In this document: positions 45,258-56,804 of the stretch, one piece after another
Layout of the letters: each line of letters opens with the position of its first letter
How positions within the stretch are numbered: the first letter of the stretch is position 1
Origin: Cannabis sativa
Lineage: Eukaryota; Streptophyta; Magnoliopsida; Rosales; Cannabaceae
Direction of reading: 5' to 3'
Length of the DNA stretch: 64,000 bases
Assembly (NCBI RefSeq): GCF_029168945.1
Contig: NC_083605.1
Coordinates: 36,655,280-36,719,279, forward strand
The notes under the pieces: model-generated
Databases searched by the model: none
What the model was told of the DNA's origin: nothing
Seen by the model: the letters and a program-made list of their open reading frames with translations, nothing else
Program-made: the position numbers and the translations under genes

Positions 45258-45808
45258 CACACTAATATTTATTAGCCATGGTTCCTTTTGATGGAGCTCC
45301 CGATGAGTAATTCTTGGATAGAGAATTTTGAATTTAATAATTATTAAAAAAAAAATATTAAGTAGCGACTTTAAATAAAAATATTCTGTGAACCTCAGTC
45401 GAAAAAACTGTTATTTTTTGAATGTAATGAAATTTATTTTATTATATATAAATAAAAAGTGACACATGAATTTCTCATAAATTATTTTATTTTTAATAAT
45501 AAACTATTTTATTTTTAATATAAATAAAAAATTACCCATCAATTTCTCATAAACCAAAAATTCTGTTATATATGCACACTTTATATAGAATAGACATTCT
45601 ATACATGTTCATTTTTTTTATACAGGCTTTCGGTTTTAAGTTAATTATTTATTTAATTAAAATAATAGAATAATTAATTTTTATCAATAGCTAAGATTTA
45701 TCAATCTTACTCAAAATCTAATTCAAGTCAATTTTTAAATTCTTATTACAGCCATGTAATTAAAAAAAATATTATTATTGATTAATTATATAATATAAAT
45801 ATAATATA
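45258..45808. other. AT-rich sequence, no recognised gene
   Basis: Collinear with 63361-63911. It includes the unoccupied tttttaaa target site (45732-45739) of the DNA element found in unit 1. Confidence 0.6.
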
Positions 45809-46182
45809 GGGTAAATAGCGGCATAAGTACACGAAATTTTAAGCTTACAAGTAGCATAAACTCAATGTTTATTTTTAGCAGTATAAGTATCCAATTTTTC
45901 TAAAACAGTAATTTTCTTCTAGTTTCGTCAGTACAGATTCTGTTTTGAATTTATTAAAAAAATATTTAGAAGTAACTGATACTACATGTTTCTATCTAGA
46001 CCCAATGATTTAGAATTCAGGTCTTATATATGCCATATTTAAGATAATAACAAAGTTAGTACTGACACAATTAGAGAAAAATTATAGTTTTACAAACATT
46101 AGATACTTATACCGCTAAACATAAATATAGAGTTTATGCCGCTTACAAACTCCAAACTTTTAGTTCTATGCCGCTATTTACC
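45809..46182. mobile_element. MITE, copy 2
   Basis: Same element as 28380-28756 with the same flanks. TIR GGGTAAATAGCGGCATAAGT ... ATGCCGCTATTTACC. Confidence 0.75.
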
Positions 46183-46431
46183 ATATATATTATAAAAATA
46201 TTTGTGAGATAAATATCTTATATTTTCTTATCCATACACTTATATTATACTAGGCGAAAGTTACGTGCATTGCACATATGCTTAGTCATATATATTCAAT
46301 TTTATTTAGCAAGTGATAAAATATGCATATTTATTCAATTTTTATTTTTACATTCAAATAGTCATTCTAATATGCTTAGAAATATTTTAGCTGTAAAAAA
46401 AATTCAACTAATTTAGTATGTCTGTTTAGCC
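46183..46431. other. Right end of unit 2
   Basis: Homologous to 28757-28991 of unit 1/2, ending tctgtttagcc at 46431, directly before a D-type LTR. It contains a variant of the ACGTGCAATGCACGT palindrome at 46264-46278. Confidence 0.6.
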
Positions 46432-46932
46432 TGTTGAAATAAACCACATATTACCTGTACACTGTAAAAACCAGATTATTACACAAAGATTTATAAGGCA
46501 GTAAAATAATCCCTAGGTGGCCTTTGGCCTCTATTAACCTAGACAAAAGCAGTTAAGTTAGTTACAAAGTTGATTAACACTTTGTAACTAACTCTCCTCT
46601 CTTTGTGCTATAATACAACATATATAAAAACCAGCAAGAACAACAATTAAGTAAGAGGCAAAGAACATTTCAAAAAAAAAAAGGTAAGAGGCAGAGAAAC
46701 AAAAATTCAGAGCAGTACTACAGAATCAGAAACAGAAAATCAGAGGCATAACAATATACAACAAAATCAGATCCTTTTCGCAGAGAAGAAACAGACTGTT
46801 TTTTGGGGGAGTTCTTTGGAGGAGGCTTACAATAGAGTAAGCTTTGGAACCCAAGGTGTGATCCGGATATCAAAGATCTCAGGAAGATTGTTCATGCAAC
46901 AAAGACGAAATACACAACAGTTAGTACAAAAT
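46432..46932 (+). repeat. Truncated D-type LTR (first ~500 bp)
   Basis: Begins TGTTGAAATAAACC and follows LTR D (20893 on), including its TATA box region (catatataaaaacc), up to 'ttagtacaaaat', where homology stops abruptly. A 20-bp A-rich insertion/duplication lies at 46664-46690. It lies at exactly the same flank position (…agcc) as the element D insertion next to unit 1. Confidence 0.8.
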
Positions 46933-48085
46933 ACAAAAAGATACAATGTTTAGGTTTTGAGATATAGGTTTCTGAAGAGTAATACAATACAAAGAATGCT
47001 AAAGTTTGTTTAAGTTTTGGGATATAATGTTTTGGATTAAGAGAAAATGTGAAACTATAGCTTAATACATATACGGAAATATAATAACTTCTTAACCAAA
47101 AATGAAATTAGAGAGTTGTATAATATAAAATCTAGTTTCATATATCAATTTATGTTTTGTTGATAAAAAGTATTTATACAAATATAAATAACTTTAATGT
47201 ATCTTTAAACATTTTTTTAACTTTAATTTATAAATTTATAATTGATTTATTATAGGGATAATTTCAAAAAAAAAAAAAAACATAATAACAAAAAAATTAC
47301 AAAAATGCAGTTGTATAAAATTTTAAATATTTTTACGATTTTATTTACAGAAAATATGAGTTTTTGATGTATTTTTATATTATATTTTTATTAATTTGTT
47401 GTTAATTTTTTGTTATTTGTATGTTATTTTAATATTGTTTGGATATTATTTTTCTGTTATTTTATATATTTATTTTTATTGTTTTTATATTATTTTTATA
47501 GAACACCATAAAAATATTAAAAAAAATTTAAAAATATACAAATTTTATGAAAATTACTACTTTATCCAATTATCCATTCATTATAATCAATCTAATTTAA
47601 TTATTATTCATCATGTTATTTAGCCTTATTTTTTTTTTCTTTTCTATGTATGTACGTCTATTATATGTTTTTTTTCCCTTAAACCGTTCATTACATATTT
47701 AATTTTACATGATATGTTACAAATGAATATTTTTAAACAAATTGACGTGAATATTTGGAAAATGTGAAAATATATGTGTATAGCATGAAGACTACCCAAA
47801 TGCAAGAGGACCAAACAAATATTTATTATTAATAATAATAAAATATCAACTTTTTAACATATTGTGTGTTTTCACACTAGTCTATTAGTGCCAAAGGATT
47901 CAACTATATAAGTTTACTGGTCTAGGTTCATTTCATGTTTTAGAGGTTTCTCTGTTGTTGGTGAGATCCAGGATAGACTCACATTGTAGCGAGGAGAGCA
48001 GTCACATCTTGAAAAAAAATCAAAAATGTATATTTATATTAGTTAGTTACAATATACATTTATAATAAAACATTATATGTAGATT
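46933..48085. other. AT-rich sequence, no recognised gene
   Basis: Low-complexity intergenic DNA. A 75-codon frame at 47396-47623 is composed of Tyr/Phe/Ile codons expected from A/T-rich sequence and is not supported. Confidence 0.5.
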
Positions 48086-48089
48086 TAAT

Positions 48090-48209
48090 AGTAGGTTTGG
48101 TGTAATGGTTAGGTTAGATTATGTTATAGGTTAAAGGTTCAAATCCCACTAATAACATTTTTCTATTTAGTTTACTTTTGTCCCCTACTTTACAAAAAAA
48201 AAAAAAAAA
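48090..48209 (+). repeat. tRNA-derived SINE-like sequence
   Basis: An RNA polymerase III A-box-like TGGTGTAATGGTTA (48098-48111) and B-box-like GGTTCAAATCC (48136-48146), 38 bp apart start to start, followed by a unique part and an A-run (48193-48209). The adjoining 'gccccctcactttaaatcct' segment is a common plant repeat end. It does not fold into a functional tRNA. Confidence 0.5.
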
Positions 48210-48883
48210 TTACGCCCCCTCACTTTAAATCCTGGGTCTGCGACTCGTGAGATGATAGTTGTTATACATTTAAGATACATTTGGTTAGAAGTAATAAAAT
48301 AGAATTGAATAGAAATGAATTAAGTTTCATTCCATTCTTTTATTAAGTTGTATTTTAATATATTAGAATCATTTCAATGGATTGACTTTTCTATTTTGAA
48401 ATGAATGAAAAAACTATTCCAATAAAATATGAGAATGATTTAATATTTTTTTATCAATTCTTTTAATACATATTAAACTGTATTTTATTCTTATTGTTAT
48501 ATTTTTATTTTTCTCAACTAAATGTAACCTTAATTATATATTTAAGAGTTTTTTTTTAAAAAATAAATAAATAAATAAAACTCAATAAATGAGAGAATAT
48601 AACGGTAGGAGATATTTGTAATGATTTGTATAGTTCGGGAGGGATTTTTGCAAAAAAAAAAATGAGAATTAAAGAAAAAAATTTACAAGAGTCATAGTTT
48701 AAGTGGTAAAAGTTCTATTTACTCATGAAAAAATAAATAAAAATTAAGGTCAGCATTTTCAAAATTTAGTTTGACTGAAATTATAATTAGAAGATTGTTT
48801 TTTTAACTTTTTTTTTTTTTAATAATTAGAGGGTATATTTAAGTATTTATAAGAAGAGAGAGTCAAAAATGAGGTTTAGTTAG
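48210..48883. other. AT-rich sequence, no recognised gene
   Basis: No coding or structured element recognised beyond homopolymer runs. Confidence 0.5.
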
Positions 48884-48940
48884 TTAAATTATATGGACCA
48901 AAATTGGATTACCCTACATTTTATTGAAAATATATATGCA
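48884..48940. repeat. 57-bp direct repeat, left copy
   Basis: ttaaattatatggacc ... atatatatgca, one substitution from 56748-56804. The two copies flank the CACTA-like element, but they are far longer than the 3-bp duplication expected for that superfamily. Confidence 0.8.
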
Positions 48941-49320
48941 CACTACACCAAAATATAGTATTAGTGACACTTCAATTAGTAACATTTCTTAAAAAATGCC
49001 ACAATAGGACAATTTTAGTTACATTTAATAAAAAATGTCACTAATTTGTTATTATTTAATTATAAAATAATAATGAAACAAAGCAATAGTAACATTTTAA
49101 AAAAAATGTCACAAATTATCATATAGTGACATTTTATTTACTGGCATTTGTTTCTAAAATGTCATAAAACATTAGTTTTAGTGACATTTTGATCATGATT
49201 TAATACATTTAATTTAGTAACATTATAAAATGTCATTAAAATCTATTTTGTGACATTTTATTGGTGAGATTATTTATAATATCGATTAAGAAATTAATTT
49301 TTTTCATTAAAAAAATGAAA

Positions 49321-49553
49321 AATTAATTTAACAAACTCCCTCCTTCTACTCCACTGCTACCCCCACTAACTAGCTGCGCCTCACTCAACAGCCCAACCTC
49401 TCTTTTTCTCTTTCAACTCAAATTATACCGCCTACTGGAATTTGTGATGTCGACACAAAAATTGCGATGGAGAAAGAAGGCGAGATCAACTTCGGAGTTG
49501 GCCGTATTGCCTCCTCCCATCTTTCGGTTAGCATTTGTCTTTCAGATCAAGGT
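49321..49553 (+). other. Exon-like sequence inside the CACTA-like element
   Basis: Less AT-rich stretch with a CT-rich leader-like tract, then ATG at 49467: MEKEGEINFGVGRIASSHLS followed by VSICLSDQG, and a donor-like 'caag|gtaatg' at 49551. Possible further pieces lie near 49945-49980 and after a 'ttacag' at 50566-50572. I do not recognise the product. It may be a captured host-gene fragment or the transcribed part of the element. Confidence 0.3.
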
Positions 49554-50988
49554 AATGATTTTCTTACAGGCATAATCAGAGAGAGGCGCCATATAATTTT
49601 TCTGAAATTTCATTTCGTTTATCCATTGGTTCATAAATCAACAAGAGAAATGATGTGTTTAGTTAATTATAAACATTTTATATATGTAAACATCGATTTC
49701 ACCTTAACATTATTATTTACCTGTTATTGAAGATAGGTTTTTATATATTTTAGATTTAGTGGAAACTTATCTAGATGCGGAACTTGGTTATTTTTTTTAC
49801 TATATGTATATACTAGGTGGCTAGAATTTTAATGTTTAAAATTCGTGTAGTTTCTTTGCCATATTGTATATTTATCTATTTCTTGACTCTCAGATTATTT
49901 CTCAGCTTTTTCCTTGGTTCTACTGATGCGTAGGGCGTATTACAGGGAGACATTGATGACCAGTAACATAGAAAACGATCATGAGAGCTATATATATATA
50001 TATGGCATATATGAGTACAGTAAAGGGCGTTACACTTTATCACCTCCTTCAAGCTCGAATTACATATAATTTATATATATATATATCTTAATTATATATT
50101 TATACCTTTCTCTTTCTTATACTTGCACTAATTATGCAGAAACAAAAATTATTTTTCCTTAAAGACATTGAATTCCATAATTATGGTCACGGTAAGCAAT
50201 ATCTAATATACTAGTATTTCTAATTCTATATTATAGTACTTTTTTTAGCCTGTGTATCATTAATATGTTCATATAGTTTGTACTTACATTGTGACTGTTT
50301 TATAATGTTTATTCTTTAATAAATGAGGTCATTAATATGTTTGTTTATCTGTGTGTAGTTTATATGCTCTGTTTAATTTTCTTAATCAAATTGTGGATGA
50401 ATGATTATAGGATTACTTGCATTGTATGTAGAGCTTAGTATTACTTGCAGATGACTGTGATTTGCTCTTCTTAGCTAATATACAATTTACGAATTGACTC
50501 TATACTATGTTTCAATACTTGATTATTATCCAAATGAATAATTTGACAATGGGAGAGAGTGATTTATTTACAGATGTTATTATCCCAAACTCTTTTGGTG
50601 ACAGAAAAAGAAGCCAACCATCTTCTTCATCAACAACAAATTGAAAACAATGATTGTGAGCGATGTTGCATCTTTGTCATCAGCAAGTTGGACTCCTAGC
50701 CTTTATGTACAAGTTGCAAGTTCATGAAGATGGTGTTTGTATTGGATCCAAAAGTTGTATTTTTTTTCTTCTAGATTATTATTGTTCTTCAAAATTAGAC
50801 TAATGTAAACATTTCCTTTTTCATTTCATTGGTGTTATACGAATAATTTGTACAAAAATAATGCCATTAATGGTTAAAGTTTGTTTGTGTACTGTGTCGA
50901 TCAAAGAAGTTATTCTAGTATTGGTGGTCTTTTAACTGATTCTATTGGCTATACTACTGTCTAGCTTTTGTGTCTGTTGTCCTGAAAA

Positions 50989-52289
50989 ATGAATACCGAT
51001 TCCAACTTGGAAGACCAATATGCAGCCCTGAACATTGAAGAAGATGAGGAAGAAGGATTACTCTTTGAAGGGGAACATGATGAGGCCTTTGAGATAGACG
51101 ATAGATGGTGTTTGGTGGGACGTTTTCTCACCCACAGATCGATTGATTTTCAAGCGATGCAAAATAAAATGGCACAACTATGGCAACCGGGGAGAGGAAT
51201 GTATGTGAAAGAATTAGAAAACAGTTTGTATTTGTTTCAATTTTACCATGAAGTGGACATTGAACGAGTTAAGGAAGGAAGCCCATGGACTTTTGACCGA
51301 GTTCCTTTGTTATTTGAGCGACTCAAACAAGGCGAAAATCCCAGATCAGTACCACTTAATCGAATTGATTTCTGGGTACAGCTTCACAATTTGACAACGG
51401 GTTTTATGTCGGAAACAGTGATTCGGGGACTGGGTAATTATCTTGGGGAATATGTCAAATCGGATCCTAACAACTTTGTTGGTTATGGAGGGACTATCTG
51501 CGGATTCGGGTAAAAATCAATGTCACTCAGCCACTAAAAAGGAAAAAGAAATTGATTAAACAGGGAGGATTAAGTTGCCACGCTCTGTTCAAGTACGAGG
51601 ACCTTCCAACCTTCTGCTTCATTTGTGGAGTTCTTGGACACTCCGAGAGGTTTTGCGATCGTCTCTTTGATACTCCCTATGATCAGTTAGATAAGCCTTA
51701 TGGCCTAGAGATGAAAGCACCCCCGAGACGAAGGAATTACGCTGCTGGTGCGAGATGGTTGAAACCAGGAATTGCCACGAAGACCGGCGGTGCTTCTTCC
51801 TCCGGCCACTCTACTGTATCCAATTCCATTAATGCTGTATCTTCGACAGCCAAACAAAGCAGCAAATCAGGGTACGGTCAACATGGAATAAATCAAGCAC
51901 AAAATTTGGGATTCAATCAAAATAAATCAATCAGTGCAGCCAATCAAGCTACAAGAAATATGGAAGAGGATTTCCCACTATTGAATGAGAGGCCGAATAA
52001 GAAAAGTGTGAGAAAGGAGCAATTTCAAACTGAAGAAGGGGGAACTGATATGGCAAATCCAATTAATAATGAGGAGGCTCTTCTTATTATAGAAAATAAG
52101 AGAAGGAGAATGGGCTTTGCCAATCAAAGTGGGCTTTTGGTTATGGAAAATGTGGGACATGGGACAAATGTGGAAAATACCACTGGGCCTACCGATTTAA
52201 TAGATGTGGATATGGACGCTGAAGCAAATGGTAGTACAAAAAACTTGTTTGGGGTGGGTTCTGGATCACAGACCCGCCAGGAATTATGA
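50989..52289 (+). pseudogene. LINE ORF1, DUF4283/zinc-knuckle protein (one frameshift)
   Basis: The first part (50989-51513) begins MNTDSNLEDQYAALN with an acidic N-terminus, then the DUF4283 region typical of plant L1 ORF1 proteins (WCLVGRFLTHRSIDFQAMQ, FYHEVDIERVKEGSPWTFD, VQLHNLTTGF). A 1-bp indel near 51478-51485 shifts the frame; corrected reading LWRDYLRIRVKINVTQPLKR links to the second part (from 51552), which has the knuckle CFICGVLGHSERFC (CX2CX4HX4C). A Ser/Asn/Gln-rich tail ends at TGA 52287-52289. ORF1 proteins bind the element RNA. The stop overlaps the ORF2 start as ATGA. Confidence 0.85.
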
Positions 52290-55200
52290 ATGTGTTAAGT
52301 TGGAATTGTCGTGGGCTTGGGAACCAGCGGGCTTTTCAATTCCTTAAGGAGATTGTGTCTCAAAAGAAACCCAATTTTATTTTTCTTTGTGAAACAAAAA
52401 GTGACAAAAGTAAAATGCAAAGAGTGGACCGTGCTTTGGGCTTTGAAGGAATGTTCATTGTGGAAGCCCAAGGAAGTGCTGGGGGCTTGGCTATGCTCTG
52501 GCGTTTTCAAACAGAGGGTCGACTGCTTGGTTACTCAACTAACCATATCGACATCATAGTTTCTTCACCAGAGAGAGACGAGTGGAGGCTAACGGGGGTC
52601 TATGGGGAACCAGTTCGAAACAGAAGGCATTTAACTTGGGATCTCCTTCGATTCCTATCAAGAGACTCTAATCTCCCATGGTGTGTAATCGGGGACTTAA
52701 ACAATGTGATGAGACAAGAAGATAAAAGAGGAGGTCGACGTTACCCGCACCAGTTGATAACTGGTTTCCAACAAGCATTGACGGACTTTAATTTACAAGA
52801 CATGGAATTGACGGGTTATCCATTCACATGGGAGAAAGGCCGAGGCACTCAAAACTGGGTCGAGGTGCGGCTTGACAGAGCGTTAATCAACCCAATTTTT
52901 TCCCAGGTTTTTCCTCTTGCTGTTCTCACTAATTTAGAATTATCATCTTCTGACCATTGCCCAATTCTATTGGAACCCGACATTGTTCAACAATTCACTC
53001 CTGGCCGTACCTTTAAATTTGAAAATGCCTGGTTCAAAGAGCCGTTGTGCTTTGAGATTATCCGAGACTGCTGGGCTGCTTCAGTCGACAATAATTTAGC
53101 AACAAAAATAAAGAAGTGTGCCGATGTGCTTGGTCCATGGGGAAAAGAAATCACAGGTAGTTTTAAACTGAGAATTAGAAAGTGTAAAGTTGAACTTGCC
53201 AACCTGAAAAACAAGAGAGATTCTCACTCGGTTCAGAGATATAGCGAAGTAAAAAAACAATTGTTTAAAGTGCTTGACCAAAGAGAAGCTTTCTGGAAAC
53301 AACGTTCAAAACAGTTATGGTTGAAAGAGGGGGATCAAAACAGTTGCTATTTCCACAAAACAGCTACTACTCGAAAAAGGCATAATCAGATTGATCGATT
53401 GCAAGATGGCCATGGTAATTGGGTAGATTGGGAGAATGGATTACCAATGGAAATTACTAGTTACTTTAATAGTCTTTTCCAATCGGCAGGAGGTACTTTT
53501 CAAGAGATCATTGATTGTGTCAACACCTCCATTCCTGAAATAGCTCATGAAGAATTCCGCCAACCAGTTACAGAAGAAGAGGTCAAAAGAGCAGTGTTTC
53601 AAATGCACCCCGACAAAAGCCCAGGCCCAGACGGAATGACACCAGCTTTTTACCAAAAAAGTTGGTCAATTGTAGGCAAGGATGTAACTCAAATGGTTCA
53701 CAATTTTCTTGCTACTGGTGAGTTTGAAGAGGGCTGCGCTGATGCTAACATTGTCCTAATCCCGAAGAACAAGAAGCCCGAGAACATGACCCAACTCCGG
53801 CCAATAGCTCTGTGTAATGTGTCCTATAAAATCATAACTAAGGTTGTGGTTAATCGCATGAAGCCTTTCATGGACAGAGTGGTGTCGGAGAATCAAAGCG
53901 CCTTCATACCAGGTAGACTCATTTCAGATAATGTGCTTATTTCTTTTGAAGTCTTACATTATTTGAAGAGAAAGCGGAAAGGGAAAGATGGTTTCATGGC
54001 GTTAAAGCTTGACATGAGCAAAGCCTACGACAGAATAGAATGGAATTTCCTTGAAGCCATGCTCCGTAAGCTAGGCTTTGAAAACTGGTGGACCAGGCGT
54101 CTAGTGAAATGTGTTTCTTCAGCGTGCTATACAGTGATTCATGGTAAACACGAAATTGGCCCCATCATTCCTTCAAGAGGCATTAGACAGGGAGATCCAT
54201 TATCCCCCTATCTTTTTATCCTATGTGCTGAGGGCCTTTCAGCGATCCTTAGAAGATACGAAGCACGTGGTTTACTACATGGTTGCAAAGTTGCAAATGG
54301 TGCCCCCCGGATATCGCATATGTTATTTGCGGATGACAGTTATCTTTATTGTAAGGCAACTATGGAAGAAACTACAAGAGTACAAGAGGTGTTGAGTAAA
54401 TTTGAAGAGGCTTCAGGTCAGAAAGTTAACTATTCTAAGTCTTCTATTTTCTTCAGCACTAACACAACCTTGGCAACTCGTAACAATATTAGCCAAAGAC
54501 TCGGCATGACTATAGCAGGGACGAATAGTCTATATCTTGGACTTCCCAGCACTATATCTCGCAACAAGACAGCTGTTTTTGGTTACTTAAAAGAGCGTGT
54601 TCGAAAACGAATTGAAGGTTGGGAAACAAAATTCCTTTCTCGGGCAGGAAAGGAGATTTTAATAAAAACCGTGGCTCAGTCTCTACCAAGCTATGCTATG
54701 AGCGTGTTCCTAATTCCAATCGACATTACTCGAGAGATGGAGAAAATAATGACAAAGTTTTGGTGGCAATCTTCTAACAAGTCAGGGAAAGGGATCCATT
54801 GGCTTTCTTGGGACCGATTATGTACTCACAAGAAACAAGGGGGTATGGGTTTTCGTCACCTTCGTGACTTTAACTTGTCTCTTCTTGGCAAGCAAGGTTG
54901 GCGACTCCTAGTGCAACCCGACTCTCTCGTGGCCAAGATTTTTAAGGCTCGCTACTACCCCAACAACTCTTATCTTGATGCCTCTCTAGGTAACAATCCT
55001 AGTTTTGTTTGGCGTAGTGTATGGGAAGCTCAACAACTTGTAAGGAAAGGGCTTCGTTGGTGTGTAGGGGATGGAACCGAAATCAATGTTCTTCACGAAC
55101 CATGGCTGCCTTGCTCTGATAATCCTTATGTCTCTACTTCTCATCCTAGTTTAATTGATGCTAAAGTCCATAGCCTAATGAAGATGAATGACACAGGTTG

Positions 55201-55468
55201 GGATATGGAAATTTTAGAAGATTTATTTGAGGAAAGAGATAGAAGATTGATAGTGCAAATTCCCTTGCAACAATCGGCTGCTAAAGATACATTGACATGG
55301 GCATATGAAGCTTCGGGTATATACTCAGTCAAAAGTGCCTACAAGCTCCTCCAACAAGTTAATGGAAGATGGGATAATGATGTAGATCTTTGCATCAACT
55401 TTACGGACTACTATGTGGCGTCTAAAAATCCCTCCAAAAGTGAAGAATACTCTATGGCGTGCAGGTAA
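52286..55468 (+). pseudogene. LINE ORF2: endonuclease and reverse transcriptase (5' part)
   Basis: 1060 codons from ATG at 52286, sharing ATGA with the ORF1 stop. The endonuclease domain (residues 1 to about 225) has SWNCRGLGN, the FLCETK glutamate, VIGDLNNV and SSSDHCPI, all expected catalytic positions. The RT domain has HPDKSPGPDGM, LRPIALCNVSYKIITK, ENQSAFIPGRLISDN, KLDMSKAYDRIEW, GIRQGDPLSPYLF and the catalytic FADD at residues 681-684. A C-terminal segment leads towards the zf-RVT domain before a frameshift near 55390-55415 ends the frame in SMACR. The RT would prime on nicked DNA at the target. It is the longest undamaged pol frame in the window. Confidence 0.92.
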
Positions 55469-56372
55469 GAACTGCCTTCCTACTCTTTGTATGCTGCAAA
55501 CAAAGAGAGTTAATGTTAACTCTCTCTGCCCGATTTGTAGAGAGGAAGAAGAGACTATATTACATGCCTTGGTCACTTGCTCACACATAAAACCGGTTTG
55601 GGATCGAGTTGGGATTGGTACAAATATCACCCCCGATATCACTCTTTTTCTTGACTGGTGCATTCGGGTTTTTACTGGTGCCGATTCAAGTAAAAGATGT
55701 CTAATTGCAACACTTTGTTGGGCGATTTGGAGTACACGAAATGATTTTGTTTGGCAAAAAAAGGTGGTAAATGCTGACGGAATTGTAGTGTTAGCTAGAG
55801 GTTATCTTGATCAATGGACAAATGCTCAAAGCACTCTCATTGAGTCATCATGGTCTGGTTTTCAGACGGGTGATGGGGTTGAGCAATGGTCCGCTCCAAG
55901 TGAAAATAGTATCAAGATCAATGTTGACGCTACTCTTTTTGAAGATGGAACCAGCCACGGGATCGGTATGGTAGCTCGCGACCATCACGGTTTCCTAATC
56001 GAAGGCCGAACTGAACACTTCCAAGGGGCTGCTACTCCGGAAATCGCTGAAGCAATCGGGGTCCGAGAAGCCTTGAGTTGGATTAAGCAGAAAAACTGGC
56101 AGCAAGCTAGCATTGAAACAGATTGTCTCATGGTGGTTCAAGCAATTCGAAGTTCAACTAAAATGTTATCTTTGTTTGGACAAATCATTGATGAGTGTAA
56201 ACGACTCTCCTCGGAATTAAAGCATGTTTCTATTTTCTTTGTTAAACGATCAGCTAATGTGGTAGCTCACAACTTTGCACGAGCTTCTATATTATTTCCT
56301 GGTTGTCTTTTTGGTATGGAGTCTGTTCCTACCGATTTGTTACATTGTCTTGTAACTGAGATTGTTGGTTAA
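55413..56372 (+). pseudogene. LINE ORF2 3' part: zf-RVT and RNase H
   Basis: Continues ORF2 in another frame: MWRLKIPPKVKNTLWRAGKN, then the zf-RVT cluster (NSLCPICREEEETILHALVT, then CSH) and a plant-type RNase H (RVT_3) from about residue 170: INVDATLFEDGTSHGIGMVA, EIAEAIGVREALSW, ETDCLMVVQAI and KRSANVVAHNFAR. A C-terminal RNase H is a known trait of plant L1 lineages. One indel separates it from the upstream frame, so a single-base change was enough to inactivate the element. Confidence 0.88.
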
Positions 56373-56747
56373 TAAAATTATTATTTTCCTTTCAAAAAAA
56401 AAAATCAAGAATGTCATTATGACATGACCAATGTAAAGTTATGCATTGAGATACTTAAATAATATTTAATAAATAACAAAAAACTTGTATTACATTTTGG
56501 ATATATATGAAATAACAAATTTAAAAATAATATATATTTTACTCACATTTTTATAAATGTCACATAATGTTAAATTTATTGTAAAAAATAAAGAATTTAG
56601 TGACATTTTCAAATGTTATTAAACAAATAATATAGTGACATTTTACCTTTAGTCACACGGGCATATCTTACACTTGGTACAAATGCCACTAAAACCATAA
56701 ATGTCACTATAAGTAACTAATAGTAACATTTTGAAGTGTTACTAATA

Positions 56748-56804
56748 TTAAATTATATGGACCAAAATTGAATTACCCTACATTTTATTGAAAATATATA
56801 TGCA
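56748..56804. repeat. 57-bp direct repeat, right copy
   Basis: Second copy of 48884-48940, followed by ctaccaatatt instead of the CACTACACC terminus. Confidence 0.8.

Larger units (their letters stand above)
28987..46431. repeat. Segmental duplication unit 2 (expanded by two LTR insertions)
   Basis: Second copy of the unit, ending where a D-type LTR begins at 46432. From 29204 on it is nearly identical to unit 3 (58226 onward). After removing copia element C and solo LTR G it is about 6 kb long. It contains the conserved block, MDNQPF gene copy 2, the lectin-kinase fragment, minisatellite and MITE. Confidence 0.85.
50960..56404 (+). mobile_element. L1-type LINE with RNase H, nearly intact
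   Basis: Contains ORF1 (gag-like, zinc knuckle), ORF2 (AP endonuclease, RT, zf-RVT, plant-type RNase H) and ends with AATAAAA and an A-run (56394-56404). The 5' boundary is uncertain; coding starts at 50989. Only one frame disruption is seen in each ORF. Target duplications could not be identified by eye. Confidence 0.88.
48941..56747. mobile_element. CACTA-like DNA element with LINE insertion
   Basis: Left end CACTACACCAAAATATAG, the hallmark CACTA terminus, then many subterminal copies of gtgacatttt / aaaatgtcac in both orientations (48960-49260, repeated at 56560-56740). The right subterminal part is the inverse of the left (tattagtaacacttcaa), but the terminal ...TAGTG bases are missing. 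No transposase recognised. A LINE occupies about 50960-56404. The element without it would be about 2.3 kb, hence non-autonomous. Confidence 0.65.

Noticed and set aside
47396..47623. 75-codon frame rich in Tyr, Phe and Ile
   Set aside because: Composition artefact of A/T-rich DNA.
52295..53656. Several minus-strand frames inside LINE ORF2
   Set aside because: Shadows of the coding strand without family features.
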